Source of the DNA: Bacteroidales bacterium
GTDB lineage: Bacteria; Bacteroidota; Bacteroidia; Bacteroidales; UBA932
Assembly: GCA_017445015.1 (NCBI GenBank)
Contig: JAFSVL010000028.1
Coordinates: forward strand, 186,001 to 250,000
Length of the DNA: 64,000 nt
Reading direction: 5' to 3'
Shown here: positions 54,701 through 61,971 of the stretch, piece by piece
Layout: each line of letters opens with the position of its first letter
How positions within the stretch are numbered: position 1 is the stretch's first letter
Notes under the pieces: model-generated
Seen by the model: only the letters and a program-made list of their open reading frames with translations
Database searches by the model: none
Told to the model about the DNA's origin: nothing
Program-made: the position numbers and the translations under genes

Positions 54701-55516
54701 CTCTCAGCCGATAATTCCGTCCCCGGAATCAACCCTACAGAAACTGCCGGTACGGAGCCCGTTAAAGGTTCCAGCATAGTGATTGCCGAGGATAACACAG
54801 AGATGATGAATCTTCTGAAGGAGATCTTCAGCGTCCAGTACGAAGTATATCCGGCCGGTGACGGAGCCGAAGCACTTGAGCTGGTAAAAAAAGTAGTCCC
54901 GGACCTTGTCCTGAGCGACCTTGTCATGCCCCGAATGGGCGGAGACGAGCTTCTTGCCAGCATTAAGGGAGACCAGCGGCTTGCCTCCATCCCTGTAGTG
55001 CTGCTCACGGCTCTTGATGATAACCGGAATCGCCTTGAAGGACTTCTGAAAGGGGCCAGTGATTTCATAGCCAAGCCCTTCGACCCCAAGATTCTTCTCA
55101 CCCGCTGTAATAACCTTGTTCGCGGTAAACACGGGCAGTCTGAAGACAATGCAGGCCGGCGGATGTCACTTATTGCCACCAATCAGGAAGAAAAAGCTTT
55201 CCTGGACAGGGTATTTGAAATCATCGACAAAAACATAGGCAATGCAGACCTTGACATGGATACGCTGGCTTCACTGATGAATATGAGCCGTTCCCGTTTC
55301 TACAGCCGCTTCAAGGAAATCACAACCGAATCTCCTGCGCACTACATCAACTCCCGCAGACTGAACCAGGCCTGCGAGCTGTTGTGTTCAAAGCCCGGCC
55401 TCAGCATCGCTGAAATATCAGACAGGCTGGGGTTCAAGACCCAAAACTATTTCTCCCGGCGCTTTAAACAGCGCTACGGCGCATCTCCCTTACAGTACAG
55501 AAAAAAAATTCTGTAA
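51716..55516 (+). CDS. Hybrid two-component system regulator of the glycan locus
   Basis: A 1266-residue one-protein signalling system. A signal peptide is followed by a periplasmic two-propeller sensor of Reg_prop repeats (about 25-640; repeated RIWFGT, ILWVGT units), a Y_Y_Y domain and one membrane helix (about 740-760). Then come a histidine kinase (H782 in VSHELRSPL, GLGLALSKDIV), a receiver domain (E1025-D1026, phosphoacceptor D1068 in LSDLVMP, KPFD) and a C-terminal AraC-type DNA-binding domain (about 1160-1266). HTCS proteins sense an oligosaccharide in the periplasm and turn on the adjacent locus. The ligand here is probably an unsaturated glycosaminoglycan disaccharide. Confidence 0.95.
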   Translation: MPACIKRLYVILLLAFAYIAAQGMPYFKHLTTSDGLAHPNVMSMCQDSLGRIWFGTENGLSIYNGTRIISYKPYDVISGRICFKESLIRKLVCDAQGRVFFLTSSELVCYEPESDSMETLLEGDLTALYIKDGSAYAVRGQEHFCYNDDTRRMDSMPKLPFTGITDMLVQNGDTYLICPEGLFVARGNGAYQQLSRTGDLYSLFASSAGEIWTGSNTGGLLRVFPNGGIRHYTAETDKDRGFLCNNIRSIAEDSESRIWFGTFNGLYTYTPSSDTFRAYRREDREGGLSSSSIHTVLKDRDGILWVGTYYGGGNYTDSRTGAYSFFPATPNNEGGLSAPVAGHLMEDGRGNIWICTEGGGLNRLEPGTGKISVYGERYFTHAKWVAENTDDNSLFIATNRHGLFRLDTRSGRISQEIRPKESDSPFYVINIVDRYQDLLVLSTNDGVWLHSCAAHKDTLLYPRTEGVRYVHQTISGNRLFLASSTVVEFDLDRKKKIREYPVNTDNGRARPMRILVMDDGTIYTSTFGHGIFRLENGVFKPLRDTPRNGYQLVDAGGGNLLVSAEQQILLLDADGQVLQRYRVGENLPLEAMVLDSGLLLTENGTIYAGGTNGLVSFSRNTLDAARKDRLYFSNVYVNGEALQSSVPVNGEVAFKGLQKRLDIHLSSRRNITSLDWSRYEYRLYGRDDTWTAMEGPVVSIAELKEGRYQLEVKRKDESGTLCSLELSILPHWYATPWAKMIYTLIAFGLIGFMLRSIYIRQEASRAQQLNETKLRFFTTVSHELRSPLTIIIAQIDSIIQSYHLAPKVRSKMKKVRSQAQQMNQLVNEIIDFRKFEQNMVTLHRCSIPANLFVADIVEKFRELASSRGLEISFLSSPDDPNVFIDSSQMQKVLMNLIFNAVKFTPGGGKIELEVENVPAKELVRIHVMDTGIGIKEEDRERIFERFYQAGGTGHVIEGFPSSGLGLALSKDIVQLHDGSIRAFNRPGGGSDFVITLSADNSVPGINPTETAGTEPVKGSSIVIAEDNTEMMNLLKEIFSVQYEVYPAGDGAEALELVKKVVPDLVLSDLVMPRMGGDELLASIKGDQRLASIPVVLLTALDDNRNRLEGLLKGASDFIAKPFDPKILLTRCNNLVRGKHGQSEDNAGRRMSLIATNQEEKAFLDRVFEIIDKNIGNADLDMDTLASLMNMSRSRFYSRFKEITTESPAHYINSRRLNQACELLCSKPGLSIAEISDRLGFKTQNYFSRRFKQRYGASPLQYRKKIL

Positions 55517-55596
55517 AGAATCTGTTCACCCAGGATAGTTTTCAACATCTTGCCTAACTCAAAAAATTTAACTATCCTTGTAGAAAATTTCGCGCA

Positions 55597-56559
55597 ATGA
55601 TACGGGTCGGCATTATAGGAGGGGCGGGCTACACCGCCGGGGAACTGATAAGAATTCTGGTCAATCATCCCAATGCACGCATCGAATGGGTGCATTCCGA
55701 AAGCAGTGCCGGCAAATTCCTGTACGAAATCCACGGCGGACTGTTCGGGGACACGGGACTCCGTTTCACGGACCAGGTCAGTCTGGAAGCGATCGACGTC
55801 CTTTTCATCTGCTCCGCGCACGGGAAAAGCGCTGAGTTCTGGGCATCGCACAAGGCACCTTCCGGGCTGAAGATCATCGACCTGGCACAGGATTACCGCG
55901 ACGAAAGCGAAGGCTATGTCTATGGCCTTCCCGAATGGCAGCGCGAGCGCATCCGCACGGCGGAAAAAGTCGCCAATCCGGGATGTTTTGCCACCGCCAT
56001 CCAACTGGCGCTGCTGCCGCTTGCAAAGGCAGGACTGCTAGGCGGAGAAGTCAGCGTCAACGCGATTACCGGTTCCACCGGCGCCGGCGTCAAGCCCGGT
56101 GCGACGACGCATTTCAGCTGGCGGGCGAACAATATCTCCGCCTATAAGGTCTTCACGCACCAGCACCTGCTTGAAATCCGGCGCAACCTCTCAAAACTGC
56201 AGGGCGGCGATATCGCCCCCATCGACTTCGTTCCGCTGCGCGGGGACTTTACGCGCGGCATCTTCGCGACGGCGCATCTGCCCTGCCCCCTTTCCGCCGA
56301 AGAGGCGCAGCAACTCTACAAAGACTTTTACTCCGGCGCCCGCTTCACCTTTGTCAGCGACGCCCCGGTGGACCTCAAGCAGGTGGTGAACACCAACAAG
56401 TGCCTGCTCAGCCTGGAAAAGCACGACGGCCGCCTGGTCATCTCCAGCGTCATAGACAATTTGCTCAAGGGCGCGTCCGGGCAGGCCGTGCAGAATATGA
56501 ACCTGATGTCCGGGCTTCCCGAGGATGCCGGACTGAAACTGAAAGCATCGGCTTTCTAG
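55597..56559 (+). CDS. argC: N-acyl-gamma-glutamyl-phosphate reductase
   Basis: A 320-residue NADPH-dependent enzyme of arginine synthesis. The Rossmann motif GGAGYTAGEL starts at residue 8, and the catalytic Cys is C130 in NPGCFATA. HxHLLEI-type and DFVPLRGDFTRGI segments are present. In Bacteroidetes the acyl group is probably succinyl rather than acetyl (see argF'). A weak promoter (CTTG, 18 bp, TATCCTTG at 55573-55580) precedes it. It opens a six-gene operon; argG and the acyltransferase are not in the window. Confidence 0.95.
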   Translation: MIRVGIIGGAGYTAGELIRILVNHPNARIEWVHSESSAGKFLYEIHGGLFGDTGLRFTDQVSLEAIDVLFICSAHGKSAEFWASHKAPSGLKIIDLAQDYRDESEGYVYGLPEWQRERIRTAEKVANPGCFATAIQLALLPLAKAGLLGGEVSVNAITGSTGAGVKPGATTHFSWRANNISAYKVFTHQHLLEIRRNLSKLQGGDIAPIDFVPLRGDFTRGIFATAHLPCPLSAEEAQQLYKDFYSGARFTFVSDAPVDLKQVVNTNKCLLSLEKHDGRLVISSVIDNLLKGASGQAVQNMNLMSGLPEDAGLKLKASAF

Positions 56560-56565
56560 AAGGAA

Positions 56566-57693
56566 ATGGACTTATTTAAAGTATATAAATTATGGGATAT
56601 CGAGCCTGTACGGGGACTCGATACGACCTTGTGGGACAAGGATGGCACACAGTACACGGACCTTTATGGCGGCCATGCCGTCATCAGCATAGGCCACTGC
56701 CATCCGCATTATATCAAAGTGGTCGGCGAACAGTTGGGACGGCTGGGATTCTATTCCAATGCCGTGCAGAATTCGCTCCAAAAGGAACTGGCATCGCGTC
56801 TGGGACGGACAAGCGGGTACGATGACTACTCGCTTTTTCTCTGCAACAGCGGCGCCGAAGCCAACGAAAACGCGCTGAAGCTGGCCTCCTTCGACACCGG
56901 AAGGGCCAGGGTGCTCGCCTTTTCGAAGGCCTTCCACGGCAGGACCAGCGGCGCCGTGGGCGTAACGGACAATCCGAAGATCCGCTCCCCCTTCAACGCC
57001 AACGCCAATGTAAGTTTTGTGGCGCTGAACGATATCGAGGCCACGGCCCGGGCGCTGGAAAGCCGGGAATATGCGGCGGTCATCGTCGAGGGAATCCAGG
57101 GCGTTTCCGGCATACACGAGCCTACGGATGCGTTTTTACAGGAACTGCGCCGCCTGTGCGACAGGACGGGTACGCGCCTTATCGCCGATGAGATCCAGTC
57201 GGGCTACGGGCGCACCGGACAGTTTTTCGCGCACCAGCACGCGCCCGTCCGCGCCGATATCGTCACGACCGCCAAAGGGATGGCGAACGGTTTTCCCATC
57301 GGCGGAGTGCTGATCGCCCCGGACTTCAAGGCAGAATACGGGATGCTGGGCACCACTTTCGGCGGGAACCATCTGGCCTGCAGCGCCGCCATCGCTGTAC
57401 TCGACGTTATCGAAAGCGAGCATCTGGTGGAGAATGCGGCGCGCGTGGGAGAGGTCTTCCGCAAAGGGCTGGTGAAGAGTCCCGCGCTGAAGGAGTACCG
57501 CGGACGGGGGCTGATGATCGGGCTGGAACTGGAGCCCGGTTACGAGGGGCTGCGCGACCGCCTGCTCTTCGAGAAGCGCTTCTTCACAGGCGCGGCAGGG
57601 GCGTCGGTCATCCGGCTGCTCCCCTCCCTTACGGTGTCCGAAGAGACGGCCCATAGATTTATAAAAGCCTGGAATGAACTTACCAAGATATGA
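56566..57693 (+). CDS. argD: N-acylornithine aminotransferase
   Basis: A 375-residue class III aminotransferase. The pyridoxal phosphate Lys is K237 (TTAKGMANGFPIG). The cofactor-binding NSGAEANENALK near residue 94 and the Asp in LIADEIQSGYGRTG are also present. It makes N-acylornithine from N-acylglutamate semialdehyde and glutamate in the cytoplasm. It lies 6 nt after argC, and its stop overlaps argF' by 4 nt. Confidence 0.95.
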   Translation: MDLFKVYKLWDIEPVRGLDTTLWDKDGTQYTDLYGGHAVISIGHCHPHYIKVVGEQLGRLGFYSNAVQNSLQKELASRLGRTSGYDDYSLFLCNSGAEANENALKLASFDTGRARVLAFSKAFHGRTSGAVGVTDNPKIRSPFNANANVSFVALNDIEATARALESREYAAVIVEGIQGVSGIHEPTDAFLQELRRLCDRTGTRLIADEIQSGYGRTGQFFAHQHAPVRADIVTTAKGMANGFPIGGVLIAPDFKAEYGMLGTTFGGNHLACSAAIAVLDVIESEHLVENAARVGEVFRKGLVKSPALKEYRGRGLMIGLELEPGYEGLRDRLLFEKRFFTGAAGASVIRLLPSLTVSEETAHRFIKAWNELTKI

Positions 57694-58652
57694 GACAATT
57701 TATATCGGTTGAAGATCTGGGGGACCTGAGGCAGGGGCTTCAGGCGGCAAAGTATGTCAAGGAACATCCCTTTGCGGACCAGGCGCTGGGCCGGAACCGC
57801 ACGATGCTCATCGTCTTTTTCAACAACAGCCTGCGTACCCGCCTCAGCACGCAGAAGGCGGCGCTGAACCTGGGGATGAACGTGATGGTGCTGGATGTGA
57901 ACCAGGGCGCATGGAAACTGGAAACGGAACTGGGCGTGGTAATGGACTCCGACAAGAGCGAACATCTGCGCGAGGCCATTCCGGTGATGTGCAGTTATTG
58001 CGACATCATCGGCGTACGCTCCTTCGCGGGACTCGCGGACCGCGATTATGACTATGCGGAGACCGTGCTGCAGCAGTTCATCGACTATGGAGGAAAGCCG
58101 GTCATCAGCCTGGAATCCGCCACCGTGCATCCCTGCCAGGCCTTCGCGGACCTCATCACCATCGAGGAATACAAGACCAGGACCCGCCCGAAAGTGGTAC
58201 TCAGCTGGGCGCCGCATCCGCGCGCGCTGCCGCAGGCCGTACCGAATTCCTTCGCGCAGTGGATGAATGCCGCCGACGTGGATTTCGTCATCACCCAGCC
58301 GGAAGGCTACGAACTGGACCCGCGCTTTGCCGGGAACGCACAGGTAGAATACGACCAGATGAAGGCGCTCGAAGGGGCGGATTTCGTCTATGCGAAAAAC
58401 TGGAGCTGCCCCGGCGTAACCCGCCCGAAGGATTACGGGAAAGTGCTTTGCAAGGATATGGGATGGACCATCGACGCAGCGCACATGGCGGTCACGGACA
58501 ACGCATATTTCATGCACTGCCTGCCCGTGAGACGCAATATGATTGTATCGGACGAAGTGATTGATTCCGAACGCAGCATCGTGATTCCCGAAGCCGCCAA
58601 CCGGGTGGTTTCCGTACAGACCGTGATGAAGAAAATGCTGGAGAACCTGTGA
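57690..58652 (+). CDS. argF': N-succinylornithine carbamoyltransferase
   Basis: A 320-residue transcarbamylase of the Bacteroides ArgF' type that works on N-succinylornithine, not free ornithine. The carbamoyl phosphate loop is FFNNSLRTRLSTQ (residues 43-55). HPCQ and the C-terminal HCLPVRRNMIV are also present. Residue 90 is Ser (DSDKSEHL). In Bacteroides fragilis this residue is Pro (succinyl-specific), while acetylornithine carbamoyltransferases have Glu here. Small residues at this place are known to favour succinylornithine. It overlaps argD by 4 nt and argB by 1 nt. Confidence 0.92.
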   Translation: MRQFISVEDLGDLRQGLQAAKYVKEHPFADQALGRNRTMLIVFFNNSLRTRLSTQKAALNLGMNVMVLDVNQGAWKLETELGVVMDSDKSEHLREAIPVMCSYCDIIGVRSFAGLADRDYDYAETVLQQFIDYGGKPVISLESATVHPCQAFADLITIEEYKTRTRPKVVLSWAPHPRALPQAVPNSFAQWMNAADVDFVITQPEGYELDPRFAGNAQVEYDQMKALEGADFVYAKNWSCPGVTRPKDYGKVLCKDMGWTIDAAHMAVTDNAYFMHCLPVRRNMIVSDEVIDSERSIVIPEAANRVVSVQTVMKKMLENL

Positions 58653-59422
58653 TGAAAGTCGTAAAGATAGGCGGAAACGTCGTTGACAACGAGGAACTGC
58701 TGGCGCAGTTCTGCATGCAGTTCGCCGCCCTGGAAGGGCCGAAGGTCCTGATACACGGCGGCGGCGTGATGGCCTCGCGCATGCAGGAAAAGGCAGGCAT
58801 CCCCCCCAGGATGGCCGGCGGCCGCCGCATCACGGACGACGCTACCCTGCAAATCGTCACCATGGTCTATGCCGGATGGTGCGGGAAGCACATCTGCGCC
58901 TCGCTGCAGGCGCTGGGATGCAATGCCATCAGCCTCTCCGGCTGCGACGCCGACGTTATCCGCGCCTCCCGGCGTCCGCCTATCGCCGTAGAAGGAGAAA
59001 TGGTGGATTTCGGCCATGTGGGCGACGTACGGAGCGGAAGCGTCAATGCAGACGCGCTGCGCAGGCTGCTGGATGCGGGGTTCGTGCCGGTGCTCAATGC
59101 CATCAATCACGACGGGAACGCCCATCTGCTCAATACCAATGCCGATACGGTGGCGTCGGCGGTAGCGGCCGCGCTGGGTGCAGAACTGATTATCTGCTTT
59201 GAAAAACCGGGCGTACTGCTGGACAAGGACGACGATGCGTCGCTGCTGCGCGAACTCGACAGTGCAAAATACAAGGAACTGCTCTCGGAAGGCCGCATCG
59301 CCGGAGGTATGCTCCCCAAACTCGAAAATGCGTTCAAAGTACTCGCCGCAGGGGTCCCGAAAGTGGTTATCCAGCATAGTTCCGCCCCTTTGGGAAACTC
59401 CGGCACAAGCCTTTGCCTATGA
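58652..59422 (+). CDS. argB: N-acylglutamate kinase
   Basis: A 256-residue amino-acid kinase that phosphorylates the gamma-carboxylate of N-acylglutamate. KIGGNVVD (residues 5-12) and LIHGGGVMASRM near residue 33 form the nucleotide and substrate loops. NADTVASAVAAAL and FEKPGVLLDKDD lie in the C-terminal half. The ATG at 58652 shares one base with the argF' stop; a GTG lies 3 nt before. The N-terminal arginine-sensing extension of feedback-inhibited kinases is absent. Confidence 0.94.
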   Translation: MKVVKIGGNVVDNEELLAQFCMQFAALEGPKVLIHGGGVMASRMQEKAGIPPRMAGGRRITDDATLQIVTMVYAGWCGKHICASLQALGCNAISLSGCDADVIRASRRPPIAVEGEMVDFGHVGDVRSGSVNADALRRLLDAGFVPVLNAINHDGNAHLLNTNADTVASAVAAALGAELIICFEKPGVLLDKDDDASLLRELDSAKYKELLSEGRIAGGMLPKLENAFKVLAAGVPKVVIQHSSAPLGNSGTSLCL

Positions 59423-60504
59423 TAGAGAAACTGACACAGGATGCCGTAGCGCTGTTGCGCGACATGGTCCGGATTCCGTCCGTGACCTTCGGCGAGGATG
59501 CGGTCTGCACGATGCTGGCCGCGCGGCTGCTGGACTGGGGGATCCCCTGCGTGCGCTATGGGAACAACCTGACGGCGCTCAAACGCGGCAGCGGGAACCG
59601 CACGCTGGTGCTGGACGCGCATATCGACACCGTCCCCGCGGCGGAAAGTTATACCCGCGACCCGCTGGACCCCGGCGACGATGCCCAGACCGTCTGGGGG
59701 CTGGGCAGCAATGATGACGGCGGCAGCGTCGTCGCGATGACGGCGGCTTTCCGGTATTTCCTCGGCCGGGATCTGCCTTTCCATCTTGTGCTGGCGCTGA
59801 CGTGCGAGGAAGAACGCGCGGGTGCGGGCGGATCGCAATGGCTTTATGGCAGCGAAGGTCCCTTTGCAAGCGGCAAGCTGCCGGGTCCCTATGACGTGAT
59901 TGTGGGCGAACCTACCGGAATGAAAGCGGCGACGAGCGAACGCGGCCTGCTGGTACTGGACGGAACCGCCCGCGGCGTAAGCGGCCATGCGGCCCGGAAC
60001 GAAGGGGTAAATGCGCTGTATATTGCGCTCGAAGACATCGCGGCGCTGCGTGCGCACCGCTTTGCGCGGATATCGGAAAAGATGGGGCCGGTGCGGCTGA
60101 ATGTCACACAGATCCAGGCCGGGACGGTACATAACGTGGTGCCGGACAGTTGCACCTTCGTCGTGGACGTACGGCCCAACGAATGCTATACGAACGAGGA
60201 AATTCTGGAAGAACTGCAGAGCGTCTGCCGCAGCTCTCTGACGGCGCGCAACCTGCGCAACCGTTCTTCCGCCACGGCGGACGACGGTCCCCTGATGAAA
60301 GCGGTGCGGGCGCTGGGCATCGAGAGTTATTCCTCCCCCACCACATCGGACTGGATGCGCATCGGAACGGATGCCGTGAAAATGGGTCCCGGAGAGTCAG
60401 CGCGTTCGCACAAGGCCGACGAGTTCATCCGCGTCAGCGAAATCGCAGACGCTGTCAAGCAATACATCCAATTCATAGAAACGTATGGCAACACTTTGGA
60501 ATAA
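59419..60504 (+). CDS. argE: M20-family deacylase, N-acylcitrulline/N-acylornithine deacylase
   Basis: A 361-residue binuclear-metal peptidase of the M20 family. The zinc ligands are seen in LDAHIDTVP (residues about 66-74), GLGSNDDGG, TCEEERAGAGG near residue 130 and VGEPTG near residue 165. The dimerisation domain carries GVSGHAARNEG. Because the operon's carbamoyltransferase acts on acylated ornithine, this enzyme most likely removes the acyl group from acylcitrulline to give citrulline. It overlaps argB (ATGA) and argH (20 nt). Confidence 0.88.
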   Translation: MIEKLTQDAVALLRDMVRIPSVTFGEDAVCTMLAARLLDWGIPCVRYGNNLTALKRGSGNRTLVLDAHIDTVPAAESYTRDPLDPGDDAQTVWGLGSNDDGGSVVAMTAAFRYFLGRDLPFHLVLALTCEEERAGAGGSQWLYGSEGPFASGKLPGPYDVIVGEPTGMKAATSERGLLVLDGTARGVSGHAARNEGVNALYIALEDIAALRAHRFARISEKMGPVRLNVTQIQAGTVHNVVPDSCTFVVDVRPNECYTNEEILEELQSVCRSSLTARNLRNRSSATADDGPLMKAVRALGIESYSSPTTSDWMRIGTDAVKMGPGESARSHKADEFIRVSEIADAVKQYIQFIETYGNTLE

Positions 60505-61795
60505 GGGCGTAAAGGCCGAGGATGCGGTGGAGAAATTCACCGTAGGGCAGGACCGCATACTGGATCTGCGCCTTGCAAAATACGACGTGCAGGGCTCCAG
60601 GGCCCATATCCGGATGCTGGAAAGCATAGGGCTGCTGCAGCGCGACGAGTTCGAACGACTGGATGAGGGGCTGGAGGCGATCGCGTCCGAAATCGAAGCG
60701 GGCCGCTTCAGCCTTGCGCCGGATGTGGAGGATATCCACTCGCAGGTGGAACTGCTGCTTACCGAAAGGCTCGGCGAAATCGGCAAGAAAATCCATGCCG
60801 GGCGCTCCCGCAACGACCAGGTGCTCGTCGATATCAAACTGTTCCTGCGGGAGGAACTGCGGACACTGCGTGAGGAGTTGCTCGGATTGTTCGGAGCGTT
60901 GCAGGAACTCAGCGAGAAGCATAAGGACCTGCTGCTGCCCGGATATACGCATGCACAGGTGGCGATGCCTTCTTCCTTCGGCCTATGGTTCGGCGCCTAT
61001 GCGGAAGCGCTGGTGAACGACATGTACCTGCTGGGCGGAGCGTACAAGGTGGTGAACCGCAATCCGCTCGGCTCGGCGGCCGGATATGGCAATTCCTTCC
61101 CGCTCGACCGCGAAATGACGACGCGGCTGCTGGGCTTCGACAGCCCGGATTACAACAGTATAGCCGCACAACTTTCACGCGGGAAGTGCGAGCGTGCCGT
61201 AGCCGGCGCAATCGGCTCCTTTGCCTTGACGCTCAATAAGTTTGCATCGGACTGCTGCATGTATATGTGTCCGAATTTCGGGTTTATCCGCTTCCCGGAC
61301 AATCTGACGACCGGCTCCAGCATCATGCCGCACAAGAAGAATCCCGATGTCTGGGAGATGGTGCGAGGCAAGTGCAACCGCATCCTCTCCGCCGAGAATG
61401 AAATCAATCTGCTGTGCAGCAATATGCCGCACGGGTACCATCGGGATTACCAGTTGCTCAAGGATATTTTGTTCCCGGTGCTGGAAACGGCGCATGAGTG
61501 TATCGGCATTACCCGGATGATGCTTTCCCACATCGAGGTCAATGACAAAATATTGGATTCTCCCATTTATGATTATCTCTTTACCGTGGAGGAAGTGAAC
61601 CGGCGCGTGCTGGCCGGGACGCCGTTCCGGGATGCCTACCGGCAGGTGGGGACCGAGGTCAATGAGGGACGCTTCAAGTTCGGGAAGGGCGGAACGCTGA
61701 AGGCGTCCGACCTGCATCACAGCCATATCGGCAGTCTCGGAAACTTATGCAACGACCGTATCAAAAACTTAATGGACGATGCTGCAAATTGGTAG
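60485..61795 (+). CDS. argH: Argininosuccinate lyase
   Basis: A 436-residue member of the fumarase/aspartase superfamily that splits argininosuccinate into arginine and fumarate. The signature GSSIMPHKKNPD lies near residue 278, with the catalytic Ser. HAGRSRNDQV near residue 104 and GYTHAQ near residue 155 hold substrate residues. The protein is slightly shorter than E. coli ArgH (457). Its TAG stop is shared with the left arm of a structured element. Confidence 0.96.
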   Translation: MATLWNKGVKAEDAVEKFTVGQDRILDLRLAKYDVQGSRAHIRMLESIGLLQRDEFERLDEGLEAIASEIEAGRFSLAPDVEDIHSQVELLLTERLGEIGKKIHAGRSRNDQVLVDIKLFLREELRTLREELLGLFGALQELSEKHKDLLLPGYTHAQVAMPSSFGLWFGAYAEALVNDMYLLGGAYKVVNRNPLGSAAGYGNSFPLDREMTTRLLGFDSPDYNSIAAQLSRGKCERAVAGAIGSFALTLNKFASDCCMYMCPNFGFIRFPDNLTTGSSIMPHKKNPDVWEMVRGKCNRILSAENEINLLCSNMPHGYHRDYQLLKDILFPVLETAHECIGITRMMLSHIEVNDKILDSPIYDYLFTVEEVNRRVLAGTPFRDAYRQVGTEVNEGRFKFGKGGTLKASDLHHSHIGSLGNLCNDRIKNLMDDAANW

Positions 61796-61918
61796 TTTTC
61801 CCTTTCCGCTCCTGCGAGTCGCCCTGCAACAGCGGGCGCTTGTTGCTGCGCAACCCTATCCGGGTAAATGCGCCCTAACGTTGCAAGGCGACTCGCGGAC
61901 GTCGCTTCAGGGAAAACT
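61794..61918. repeat. 49-nt-core nested hairpin element, copy 3
   Basis: The 49-nt core (61831-61879) has the GGGCGC/GCGCCC stem and the same two inner hairpins as copy 1, with GCTGCGC instead of GCTTCGC in the first loop. The arms are the longest of the family: TGCAAC, GCGAGTCGCC (one mismatch) and AGTTTTCCCT pair with 61880-61918, broken by an internal loop. The 5' arm starts inside the argH stop codon. An A/T-rich stretch follows, then carB. It may end the arg transcript. Confidence 0.85.
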
Positions 61919-61971
61919 AAAACTTACAACAATTGATTAGTTAGTCAGTATAAAAACACCAAGGTTAAGTT

